From IMG/VR virus record IMGVR_UViG_3300028027_002229, positions 1 through 38,882 of that record: a stretch of DNA of 38,882 nucleotides; one strand, given 5' to 3'. Made by a program: the position numbers and the translations under genes. Shown one piece after another: positions 33,877 through 38,882 of the stretch; within the stretch, counting starts at the first letter, position 1; each line of letters starts with the position of its first letter. The notes under the pieces were generated by a model, which saw nothing but the letters and a program-made list of their open reading frames with translations, had not been told where the DNA came from and searched no databases. Source of the stretch: a virus.

Positions 33877-34272
33877 CTAATTTAGAGCTATATTGCTCAA
33901 TATTTCTATTGGGGTGCCTCCTGAGTAATTATATCTATAGCATTCCCATTCAAATTCGTCATTATAAACGTACACGTAATCTACTCCATAATCATTCACT
34001 GCATCCTCTATAAGTGTACTTCCATCCATGTCTCTGGCTTCAACCATACCATACGGTTCATTTCGATCGCGGTGGTAAGCTGAGCATTTAGCTGGTGTTT
34101 CCCCCAGTGTACTTAGGTCCCCTAGCTCCAATAACCCTAATATTGCTGCGGGCGTATTGTAGTTTTCCACTAGCAACTTACCATTATGCTCTGGGTAACC
34201 ATCCCAGTGGCAATAAATTGTTTTCACTATGTTGTCGTTCAACTTAATTCCGATTAAAGATCTTGTAGCCAT
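33877..34272 (-). CDS. Conserved phage hypothetical protein
   Basis: 131 residues from the ATG at 34270-34272. The first part (ATRSLIGIKLNDNIVKTIYCHWDGYPEHNGKLLVENY) has the YCHWDGYPEHNG signature I associate with a widespread small phage/prophage protein of unknown function. LGLLELGDLSTLGETP, an acidic YHRDRNEPYG and a Tyr-rich C-terminus follow. The 22-residue upstream extension is dropped because the motif lies there. Probably an early accessory gene. Confidence 0.72.
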   Translation of the reverse strand: MATRSLIGIKLNDNIVKTIYCHWDGYPEHNGKLLVENYNTPAAILGLLELGDLSTLGETPAKCSAYHRDRNEPYGMVEARDMDGSTLIEDAVNDYGVDYVYVYNDEFEWECYRYNYSGGTPIEILSNIALN

Positions 34273-34280
34273 AATTTTAA

Positions 34281-34306
34281 TTTTAATTTTATAACGTAAA
34301 TGTAGG
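34281..34306 (-). promoter_or_regulatory. Repeated early promoter-like motif (34272 gene)
   Basis: Minus strand: CCTACATTTACGT then TATAAAATTAAAATTAAAATT and ATG; spacing 15, longer than in other copies. Confidence 0.5.
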
Positions 34307-34315
34307 AACGATTGT

Positions 34316-34543
34316 TTAGCCTTCCAAATGAACATTCTGCTTTACTCCATGCAGACTACTCACTCTCAACTCACGCATCCAGACAAACTGGTCTGCTGGA
34401 CGGTCACTAGGGACGTATGTGTGCTTAGGTTGTTCAACACCGTACTCCAAGTTGATCGGTTCGCCCATTTGCGTACGCATACCAAATATGAACGTTAATA
34501 AAAAACTCAAAATTGTCTCTTTAATATAAAATACTTTACTCAT
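34316..34543 (-). CDS. Hypothetical protein with a hydrophobic N-terminus
   Basis: 75 residues. MSKVFYIKETILSFLLTFIFGMRTQMG has a short hydrophobic helix that could anchor it; then EPINLEYGVEQPKHTYVPSDRPADQFVWMRELRVSSLHG and a His-rich end. There is no recognised family. Its ATG comes about 18 bases after the U-run of a terminator, as in the receptor gene, with no full promoter motif between. Confidence 0.5.
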   Translation of the reverse strand: MSKVFYIKETILSFLLTFIFGMRTQMGEPINLEYGVEQPKHTYVPSDRPADQFVWMRELRVSSLHGVKQNVHLEG

Positions 34544-34560
34544 AACTTTAATTTAATAAT

Positions 34561-34601
34561 AAAAAAATGGACCCCATTCCACACCAACAGGTCTGGGGTC
34601 C
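34561..34601 (-). terminator. Intrinsic terminator after the AT-hook gene
   Basis: GGACCCCA pairs with TGGGGTCC across a 17-base loop, followed on the minus strand by A and seven T. It lies between the stop at 34619 and the next start at 34543. Confidence 0.75.
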
Positions 34602-34618
34602 GGGCTACTCCTAACCCA

Positions 34619-34861
34619 CTAAGCCATCACTGGCTCAGATTTAGTTTTTTTCGGTGCGCCACGCTTGATCTCAATACCCGCAGCGATCTTAGCTGCCTTC
34701 GCGGCTAGCTTAGCTTGGCGAGCACTTGTCTGGCTAGCTGGACGACCTCTACCAATTGATAAACCTTGAGCTGCTCTTTGAGCACGCGCATCTAATCTTG
34801 CTTGACGAGCTGATCCAGCTACTACTGGACGACCTCTTTTACCTGTTTTTACTTCTGACAT
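34619..34861 (-). CDS. AT-hook-like basic DNA-binding protein (small)
   Basis: 80 residues. Three hook-like motifs are seen: KRGRP (8-12), GRGRP (37-41) and KRGAP (66-70), separated by Ala/Arg/Lys helices (ARQARLDARAQRAA, ARQAKLAAKAAKIAA). RGRP cores insert in the minor groove of AT-rich DNA. It has the same pattern as the C-terminus of the 217-residue protein at 35437-36090. In an AT-rich phage it may compact or mark phage DNA, or counter a host nucleoid protein. The function is inferred. Confidence 0.65.
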   Translation of the reverse strand: MSEVKTGKRGRPVVAGSARQARLDARAQRAAQGLSIGRGRPASQTSARQAKLAAKAAKIAAGIEIKRGAPKKTKSEPVMA

Positions 34862-34879
34862 AACTGTTTGTTTTTTTAT

Positions 34880-34903
34880 TTTAATTATTATATACTAAAT
34901 TTC
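34880..34903 (-). promoter_or_regulatory. Promoter-like motif (34861 gene)
   Basis: Minus strand: CGAAATTTAG then TATATAATAATTAAAA; 30 bases from the core to the ATG. A diverged copy. The upstream GGCAGAGTTTTGT is shared with the 35124 copy. Confidence 0.45.
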
Positions 34904-34923
34904 GGGACAAAACTCTGCCTAAA

Positions 34924-35124
34924 CTAATTGGCATTCACTTTAGCCAGACAAGCTGGACAACCCGCTTCCTTCACTCCCTCAATGGACGCCCAGTTGCTGG
35001 ACAACATTGGTGTACCACAAAGCGTTACTGCATCTCCAGACTGAGCGATGTGTACTGTATTTGTCCATACTACTCCTTTATTACCAAAAAGGTACTGATT
35101 TGAATTTAATTTTGTTTGATTCAT
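34924..35124 (-). CDS. Hypothetical protein with a CPAC motif
   Basis: 66 residues: MNQTKLNSNQYLFGNKGVVWTNTVHIAQSGDAVTLCGTPMLSSNWASIEGVKEAGCPACLAKVNAN. Cys at LCGTP and CPAC, and the His in NTVHIAQ, could form a zinc ribbon-like site (inference). No family is recognised. A GGCAGAGTTTTGT element follows its stop, leading into the next gene's promoter-like motif. Confidence 0.55.
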   Translation of the reverse strand: MNQTKLNSNQYLFGNKGVVWTNTVHIAQSGDAVTLCGTPMLSSNWASIEGVKEAGCPACLAKVNAN

Positions 35125-35130
35125 ATGTTT

Positions 35131-35153
35131 TTAATTTTATAATGTGAAGATCG
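35131..35153 (-). promoter_or_regulatory. Repeated early promoter-like motif (35124 gene)
   Basis: Minus strand: CGATCTTCACAT then TATAAAATTAAAAACAT and ATG; 11 bases after TATAAA. TTTTG lies 15 bases before the core. Confidence 0.6.
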
Positions 35154-35167
35154 GAACAAAACTCTGC

Positions 35168-35380
35168 CTAAAAAACAGAGCTTTTAAACGCCTTAGCCAT
35201 TGAATCTGATCCGTATCTTATTCCAGCGTGGAACATACTTAAAACATCTATCTGACCATCCATCTCAAGCGTAACCAAATCTTGTTCTTCATTATATAGA
35301 GCTACAGTAACTCTGTCTGCACCAAATTCTCCAACGATGTAAGGAACTCTATCCTTACTAATACACAATTCTATTTTCAT
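35168..35380 (-). CDS. Hypothetical small protein
   Basis: 70 residues: MKIELCISKDRVPYIVGEFGADRVTVALYNEEQDLVTLEMDGQIDVLSMFHAGIRYGSDSMAKAFKSSVF. Beta strands, then helices. No recognised family. It keeps the ATG after the repeated motif and ends three bases inside the GGCAGAGTTTTGT region. Confidence 0.55.
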   Translation of the reverse strand: MKIELCISKDRVPYIVGEFGADRVTVALYNEEQDLVTLEMDGQIDVLSMFHAGIRYGSDSMAKAFKSSVF

Positions 35381-35384
35381 AACT

Positions 35385-35411
35385 TATTAATTTTATACCA
35401 TAAATGTACGC
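35385..35411 (-). promoter_or_regulatory. Repeated early promoter-like motif (35380 gene)
   Basis: Minus strand: GCGTACATTTATGG then TATAAAATTAATAAGTT and ATG; 11 bases after TATAAA; TTTTG 15 bases before the core. Confidence 0.6.
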
Positions 35412-35436
35412 ACAAAACAGTGCCACACAAAAAAAC

Positions 35437-36090
35437 CTAGCGTGTTGCTTTAGGTCTACCCCTGCGTCCGCCTGATCTGGCTCTGGTAGCTGCTCTGGCT
35501 GCGGTCTTAGCTGCCACTTGAGCTGTGGACAAAGCCGGGCGCCCGCGTTTACCTCCACTAGTGGTCTTTACCGTCTGGGGCTTCGCGGTGGAAGAAGCTG
35601 GACGACCCCTCCTTCCCCCTGAACGCTGGGCGCGTAAAACCTTCTCCGCCTCGCGTGCTGCTTTCACTGCTGGATCAATAGCTGGTCTACCCCTGCGGGC
35701 ACCCTCCACCTTCTCCTTCGGTGGTTTACTACCGCGTTTGAGTTGGCGGTCGCGTTTAGCTGCTTCCTTCTCGGCGCGGCGAGCCATCTTATCCATTGTC
35801 TTCTTATGCTTGATGAGATGTGGGTGTAAAATAACCTGATCGAGATCGTAGTTGCGTACACCAGCTCCACCGTCGCGTACCTCAAAACCGCCGTTAGGGA
35901 AATATTTGTTTTCGCCTGGTTCCCACTTGCGTATTAGATGGAACCACAAATTCTTTTCGTAAAAAAATGGTGCAGGAAGAACCCTGTCGCCTGGATTAAT
36001 TGTGGCTAAAACATCTTCCACATCGGTGTAGGCCATGTATGTGCCTAACTTTGCACCACCCACAATAAAATCTTTTTCAATAACTTTCAT
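35437..36090 (-). CDS. AT-hook-like basic protein with an N-terminal domain
   Basis: 217 residues. Residues 1-95 are a compact beta-rich domain (MKVIEKDFIVGGAKLGTYMAY, INPGDRVLPAPFFYEKNLWFHLIRKWEPGENKYFPNGGFEV). Residues about 95-130 are a very basic helix (HKKTMDKMARRAEKEAAKRDRQLKRG). The C-terminal tail has four hook-like motifs: RRGRP 132-136, RRGRP 160-164, KRGRP 181-185, RRGRP 209-213, each with Gly/Ala/Ser-rich spacers. It is likely a DNA-bridging or nucleoid-shaping protein. GC is higher than neighbours because of Arg/Gly/Pro codons, so base composition is not proof of transfer. It is the first gene after the 430-base control region. Confidence 0.68.
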   Translation of the reverse strand: MKVIEKDFIVGGAKLGTYMAYTDVEDVLATINPGDRVLPAPFFYEKNLWFHLIRKWEPGENKYFPNGGFEVRDGGAGVRNYDLDQVILHPHLIKHKKTMDKMARRAEKEAAKRDRQLKRGSKPPKEKVEGARRGRPAIDPAVKAAREAEKVLRAQRSGGRRGRPASSTAKPQTVKTTSGGKRGRPALSTAQVAAKTAARAATRARSGGRRGRPKATR

Positions 36091-36095
36091 AACTT

Positions 36096-36117
36096 TTTAA
36101 TTATACATAAATCTAAT
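36096..36117 (-). promoter_or_regulatory. Promoter-like motif (36090 gene)
   Basis: Minus strand: TTAGATTTATG then TATAATTAAAAAGTT and ATG; nine bases from TATAAT to the start. Confidence 0.5.
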
Positions 36118-36523
36118 AAAAAAACTTTGCCAAACAAAACATTACTAAAACAAAAAAACAAAAGCAAATTGGTAGAAAGGTACGAACAAATTTTGACTAA
36201 ACCAAATAAGATCTTTACTACACAATTTAGTATCCAGAAAAAAATACCTTTGTTCGCTCACAGCAACAGAAAAATTTCCTGTTTCGCAACAAAAAAGCGC
36301 TACTAATTGCTGTAGTAGTTACTACAAAATGTAGGTATATACTGTCGACAAAGAAGTGTTTGGAGTGGCGCAGGAAAAAAATGTGGGTTCACCACACACC
36401 ATACCACATACCATTCGTGTAGTTCACATACGATCGCTACTAAGCGGTGTAGTGACTACAAAACTACTACATGTTTACTACACGCTTGAGTAGTTTGACA
36501 TACGTTATTCGTATAGTGGCAAG
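36118..36523. promoter_or_regulatory. Intergenic control region with GTAGT/ACTAC inverted repeats
   Basis: About 400 bases without a credible gene. It holds TGTAGTA/TACTACA at 36311-36326, TGTAGT/ACTACA at 36448-36460, and further ACTACTACA, ACTACAC and GAGTAGT elements up to 36495. On the minus strand TTTG, then a 20-base spacer, then TACCTTTC (around 36175-36210) fits the Bacteroidota -33/-7 promoter (TTTG, TAnnTTTG) with one mismatch at the end. A 13-mer GTATATACTGTCG at 36335-36347 also occurs at 32472-32484. It could be an early promoter/operator region or a replication origin. Confidence 0.5.
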
Positions 36524-36575
36524 CAAAAAAAGTCGCGTTATTTGCGCATTTAAGCGCAAAAAAACGCGTTACTTT
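36524..36575 (-). terminator. Strong nested-hairpin terminator of the rightmost operon
   Basis: Minus strand: AAAGT pairs with ACTTT, AACGCG with CGCGTT, and inside TTTGCGC with GCGCAAA around a six-base loop; it ends in seven T. It closes the operon whose last gene stops at 36624. Confidence 0.8.
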
Positions 36576-36623
36576 AATTACATTAGACTATGTATGTTAC
36601 AAAAAGTTGGCTAATACACCGCC

Positions 36624-36785
36624 TTAATCCAACGACTCATACGCCATCTTCCACACCATACCAAACATACCCAGTGCCAACAAAACACCTACTACCGTTG
36701 GGAATTTAGTACTCAACCAAGTAACCATAACGATTACCCCAAAATACGCTATTACGATTAGCAACGATTTCATTAATTTATTCAT
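36624..36785 (-). CDS. Two-helix membrane micro-protein
   Basis: 53 residues read by hand. KSLLIVIAYFGVIVMVTWL and FPTVVGVLLALGMFGMVW are two transmembrane helices, joined by a short STK loop; the tail is KMAYESLD. Holin-like size and layout, but there is no proof. The start is one base after the 36787 stop, and a terminator follows its own stop. Confidence 0.6.
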   Translation of the reverse strand: MNKLMKSLLIVIAYFGVIVMVTWLSTKFPTVVGVLLALGMFGMVWKMAYESLD

Positions 36786-36786
36786 C

Positions 36787-37206
36787 TTACTTATTATTTT
36801 TCGTTTGTTTCGGCTTATAGTACTTACGTTTACTACGTTTCTTCTCTCCCACCGTATGTTTAGCTGGATTATTATTATTCACTCGTTCCCCGTAGTCATT
36901 AAATTCATTCTCGTCCACGTCCGTGTAATGTTCTCCCGTGTTACCATTTTGACCAATGATATCCATTCGTTCTTCATCCCAACTTGCCGCGTCGTGTCCT
37001 CTGCAAGGCGCTACCTTTTCATTGTATTGTGCTGCTGCTTCCTTTAACGCGTCGTTTGGTTCCGGCCATTCTAATTGATCATCATCGTAGGCATGTAATG
37101 CGGCGATTAGTTCGTCTAACTTCTCATTGATCAACGTTATTTTAACGTCTATGTCGAACATTTTATCGCTAATGCGATCTAATGATTCAAATAATTCTTT
37201 AGTCAT
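36787..37206 (-). CDS. Hypothetical acidic/basic protein
   Basis: 139 residues. N-terminal coiled-coil helix (MTKELFESLDRISDKMFDIDVKITLINEKLDELIAALHAYDDD), then an Asp/Glu/Asn-rich middle (PCRGHDAASWDEERMDIIGQNGNTGEHY) and a Lys/Arg tail (GEKKRSKRKYYKPKQTKNNK), perhaps nucleic-acid binding. No known family. It lies in the rightmost operon, four bases from the lipoprotein gene. Confidence 0.6.
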   Translation of the reverse strand: MTKELFESLDRISDKMFDIDVKITLINEKLDELIAALHAYDDDQLEWPEPNDALKEAAAQYNEKVAPCRGHDAASWDEERMDIIGQNGNTGEHYTDVDENEFNDYGERVNNNNPAKHTVGEKKRSKRKYYKPKQTKNNK

Positions 37207-37210
37207 TTTA

Positions 37211-37465
37211 TTAATTTACTTTGCTGTATATTCCAAATTCTGGTACTACCATGTCTTGTGCTTTATGATCCGCATCATAATAGTCAACTATATATTGAAG
37301 ATCTGATACCCATACATGACTAACTACCGCTCGTGTACTATCCGGTTTCAACCATACCACGTCGCCCTGCTTATATTTAGGCGGTGTTTGTTTTTTTGGT
37401 TTACAATCGCTACACGCCATTGCTAATAAGGCAATGATTAGAAATGCTGCTGCTACTATTCTCAT
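37211..37465 (-). CDS. Small lipoprotein with an SH3-like domain
   Basis: 84 residues. MRIVAAAFLIIALLAMACSDCKPKK is a lipoprotein signal with the lipid-anchored Cys at 18 (AMAC). KYKQGDVVWLKPDSTRAVVSHVWVSDLQYIVDYYD looks like an SH3/KOW-type beta-barrel. Likely placed in the inner or outer membrane. Phage lipoproteins such as T5 Llp block a receptor against a second phage; that role is only a hypothesis here. The gene sits between a membrane micropeptide and an acidic/basic gene. Confidence 0.72.
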   Translation of the reverse strand: MRIVAAAFLIIALLAMACSDCKPKKQTPPKYKQGDVVWLKPDSTRAVVSHVWVSDLQYIVDYYDADHKAQDMVVPEFGIYSKVN

Positions 37466-37466
37466 A

Positions 37467-37628
37467 TTATTTCGTTTTATTACGTTCTACAATATATCTG
37501 TGAGTGAAGAATATTGCGAATAATGGTGTTATAATCCACTGATATGTTTCTACACGTTCTATTTGTGTAAAGTACAATCCAAACATCAATGCGTTTAGTA
37601 TTGCTAATGTTAATGAGAAATATTTCAT
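37467..37628 (-). CDS. Membrane micro-protein
   Basis: 53 residues read by hand. MKYFSLTLAILNALMFGLYF is one membrane helix, then TQIERVETY, then QWIITPLFAIFFTHRYIV a second, and a basic tail (ERNKTK). It overlaps the previous stop by four bases and ends one base before the lipoprotein ATG, so it is coupled to both. Confidence 0.6.
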   Translation of the reverse strand: MKYFSLTLAILNALMFGLYFTQIERVETYQWIITPLFAIFFTHRYIVERNKTK

Positions 37629-37822
37629 AATTTTGTTTTTACTATTTTAAAATTAAATGTTAACCACCCTAATAATGCTAATGATATAGCTAACCACCAA
37701 TACCACTCTCTATCTTCCATAATCATACCTAATGATCGCTGTAACACGTATGTAAATGTTGGTATGATCCAAATATTAATTGTTGTTAATGGCTGTGCGA
37801 AGCTGCGTTTAATTAGTTTCAT
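37625..37822 (-). CDS. Membrane micro-protein
   Basis: 65 residues. KLIKRSFAQPLTTINIWIIPTFTYVLQRSLG and EWYWWLAISLALLGWLTFNF form two hydrophobic segments around MIMEDRE. The N-terminus is basic. It overlaps the upstream gene by 14 bases and the downstream gene by four. No family. Confidence 0.6.
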   Translation of the reverse strand: MKLIKRSFAQPLTTINIWIIPTFTYVLQRSLGMIMEDREWYWWLAISLALLGWLTFNFKIVKTKL

Positions 37823-38165
37823 TTATCTCAATTTTTGTTATTATCGTTTTATCAATTGGGAAATGTGCTAATATTATTCTCTCTCTACACCCATGTCCAT
37901 CCATTTTATAATTGTAGAAGTAATATGTTCCACTACCACTATAATCGAAACTTCTCGCCTCAATAGTGTATGGTAATACTTTACCACCACTCACCACATC
38001 AAGGTAATACTTTCTCATTGGGTATTCCTTTTCCATTCGCTCTTGTTCTTTTAATCGCTCTGATAACTCGTAATTATTGCGTTTAATTCGTTCTAAATCA
38101 TCAAGTTGCTCTAACGCTTCAAGTGACTTAGCCATTGGGAAGAATATGTCTTTTAATTTACTCAT
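37809..38165 (-). CDS. Hypothetical protein
   Basis: 118 residues. An N-terminal helix with coiled-coil character (FFPMAKSLEALEQLDDLERIKRNNYELSERLKEQERMEKEY) is followed by a beta-rich domain (RKYYLDVVSGGKVLPYTIEARSFDYSGSGTYYFYNYKMDGHGCRERIILAHFPIDKTIITKIEINE). No recognised family. It is two bases away from its upstream neighbour. Confidence 0.6.
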   Translation of the reverse strand: MSKLKDIFFPMAKSLEALEQLDDLERIKRNNYELSERLKEQERMEKEYPMRKYYLDVVSGGKVLPYTIEARSFDYSGSGTYYFYNYKMDGHGCRERIILAHFPIDKTIITKIEINETN

Positions 38166-38167
38166 TA

Positions 38168-38344
38168 TTACGCTTTATGTTGTTTAACTAATGTTCTTAA
38201 TAATTTAATAGCGTCGCTATAGGCACTACGTTCACCCTCATTACGTCCTGCATAGTATGTGTTTGGATCTTGTCCGCTGTTTACTTTAGGTAATTTGCTG
38301 CTTAATGTTTTAATTACTGCCTCTATATCGCTTACTGGAATCAT
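38168..38344 (-). CDS. Hypothetical small helical protein
   Basis: 58 residues read by hand: MIPVSDIEAVIKTLSSKLPKVNSG, then NTYYAGRNEGERSAYSDAIKLLRTLVKQHKA. The start is directly after the 38345 stop and is preceded by a good copy of the promoter-like motif, so it can be made from its own transcript as well as from the operon. Confidence 0.6.
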   Translation of the reverse strand: MIPVSDIEAVIKTLSSKLPKVNSGQDPNTYYAGRNEGERSAYSDAIKLLRTLVKQHKA

Positions 38345-38539
38345 TTACATTTTATTTATAACGTCAATGTACGACGGCTGCTTTGCCTTGATTACTGCAA
38401 CCCCATTAATAGCTGTGATGAATTCTTCTATGGTCTGACCTACACCGCTTGGCGTTTTAAACCATATTACTCCATCATTATTATTAATGACTGGATATGT
38501 TCCGGTTCGTAATGTTATTACATCGCCTACTTTAATCAT
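38345..38539 (-). CDS. Small SH3-like hypothetical protein
   Basis: 64 residues. MIKVGDVITLRTGTYPVINNNDGVIWFKTPSGVGQTIEEFITAINGVAVIKAK is a small beta-barrel-like layout. The last residues (PSYIDVINKM) are encoded by the promoter-like motif of the next gene, so the C-terminus overlaps regulatory sequence. The start follows the previous stop directly. Confidence 0.6.
   Translation of the reverse strand: MIKVGDVITLRTGTYPVINNNDGVIWFKTPSGVGQTIEEFITAINGVAVIKAKQPSYIDVINKM
38351..38374 (-). promoter_or_regulatory. Repeated early promoter-like motif (38344 gene)
   Basis: Minus strand: CGTACATTGACGT then TATAAATAAAATGTAA and ATG; ten bases after TATAAA. The core is also a T4-late-like TATAAATA in the correct orientation. 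Confidence 0.55.
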
Positions 38540-38632
38540 CTATCTACGTTTTAATCGTTTAACTACATTCTTATTCTTAACTCTAATGTTTAAGAGTTGC
38601 CATCCTAATCTTGATATTGTTACATATTTCAT
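38540..38632 (-). CDS. Basic micropeptide
   Basis: 30 residues read by hand: MKYVTISRLGWQLLNIRV, then KNKNVVKRLKRR. The stop directly touches the next ATG (TAGATG). Short, so coding is likely only because of tight packing in the operon. Confidence 0.4.
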   Translation of the reverse strand: MKYVTISRLGWQLLNIRVKNKNVVKRLKRR

Positions 38633-38701
38633 CGTATATACGGATATTGGTAGGTGGTGTGCGAACCGGCCCTTTTAAAGCTGAATTTTAGGGTGCTATT
38701 T

Positions 38702-38882
38702 TTAGTCTACTTTGATTACTGCTTGGTTAGATACATTCTTACCGTGCTGTACATTATAGTTAAGGATAGTAGGCATTGCATCGTTACTGTCTTTAGGATA
38801 CATTATCCAAATAGAATTTTCACCGTCTGCTGGTACTACTTTCATTAGCTTATAAGTCTTACCGTGTATGACTATAAAGTCG
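38702..38882 (-). CDS. Hypothetical protein, 5' part outside window
   Basis: About 59 C-terminal residues, frame open at the window edge: DFIVIHGKTYKLMKVVP, then ADGENSIWIMYPKDSNDAMPTILNYNV, and SNQAVIKVD at the end. A beta-rich pattern. The visible start could be an inner Met, so the true length is unknown. The stop is followed by about 70 bases before the next small gene. Confidence 0.6.
   Translation of the reverse strand, partial: DFIVIHGKTYKLMKVVPADGENSIWIMYPKDSNDAMPTILNYNVQHGKNVSNQAVIKVD

Noticed and set aside
35525-35839. Plus-strand 104-codon frame
   Set aside because: It is the shadow of the Arg/Gly/Pro-rich AT-hook gene on the other strand; GC-rich repeats keep the frame open.
35664-35885. 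Additional minus-strand frame inside the AT-hook gene
   Set aside because: It overlaps the clear 217-residue gene in another frame and has no start signal of its own.
1-38882. tRNA genes
   Set aside because: No TTCGA-type T-loop with a matching acceptor stem was found by eye on either strand; a tRNA finder would be needed for a final answer.

Overview
The window is an internal piece of a tailed (myovirus-type, T4-like) phage genome that very probably infects a Bacteroidota bacterium. Every gene that can be supported lies on the minus strand, so the natural reading direction is from base 38882 down to base 1. The phage assignment rests on recognisable T4-type proteins: baseplate wedge gp6, gp25, a gp5-like hub protein, a gp55-like late sigma factor, a Zn/Toprim primase and a GIY-YIG protein, plus a GH19 endolysin and long Ser/Gly/Thr-rich virion proteins. 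The host assignment rests on a full-length Oar-type TonB-dependent receptor with a carboxypeptidase-regulatory-like N-terminus, the very low GC content and the near absence of Shine-Dalgarno sequences. No terminase, portal, capsid, integrase, tRNA or CRISPR array is visible, so this is only part of the genome.

Layout in transcription order: (1) 38882-36624, a tightly packed operon of small genes (membrane micropeptides, a lipoprotein, SH3-like proteins) closed by a strong nested-hairpin terminator. (2) 36523-36091, about 430 bases without genes, full of GTAGT/ACTAC inverted repeats. (3) 36090-31387, small early-type genes, many in cassettes of stem-loop, promoter-like motif and short gene; it includes two AT-hook-like proteins and an EF-hand protein, and around 32371-32640 a possible plus-strand RNA. 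(4) 31236-29910, small phage proteins and the late sigma factor. (5) 29880-13043, the baseplate, tail, endolysin and fibre module. (6) 12989-7178, a six-gene sugar-transfer and methyltransfer cassette. (7) 7153-6056, two small proteins that repeat features of the fibre genes on the other side of the cassette. (8) 6040-3840, the GIY-YIG protein, primase and RecB-like nuclease. (9) 3718-440, the TonB-dependent receptor. (10) 376-1, the start of a P-loop kinase.

The most interesting points are these: a phage carrying a complete outer-membrane TonB-dependent receptor, with a strong intrinsic terminator in its 5' leader; a glycosylation cassette nested between two mucin-like Thr/Pro-rich proteins and between two copies of a shared protein domain whose DNA is still about 90% identical; a repeated promoter-like element at a nearly fixed distance from start codons in the early region; and a T4-late-promoter-like octamer that recurs before genes but in the opposite orientation. 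Functions are inferred from residue patterns read by eye; no database search was run.
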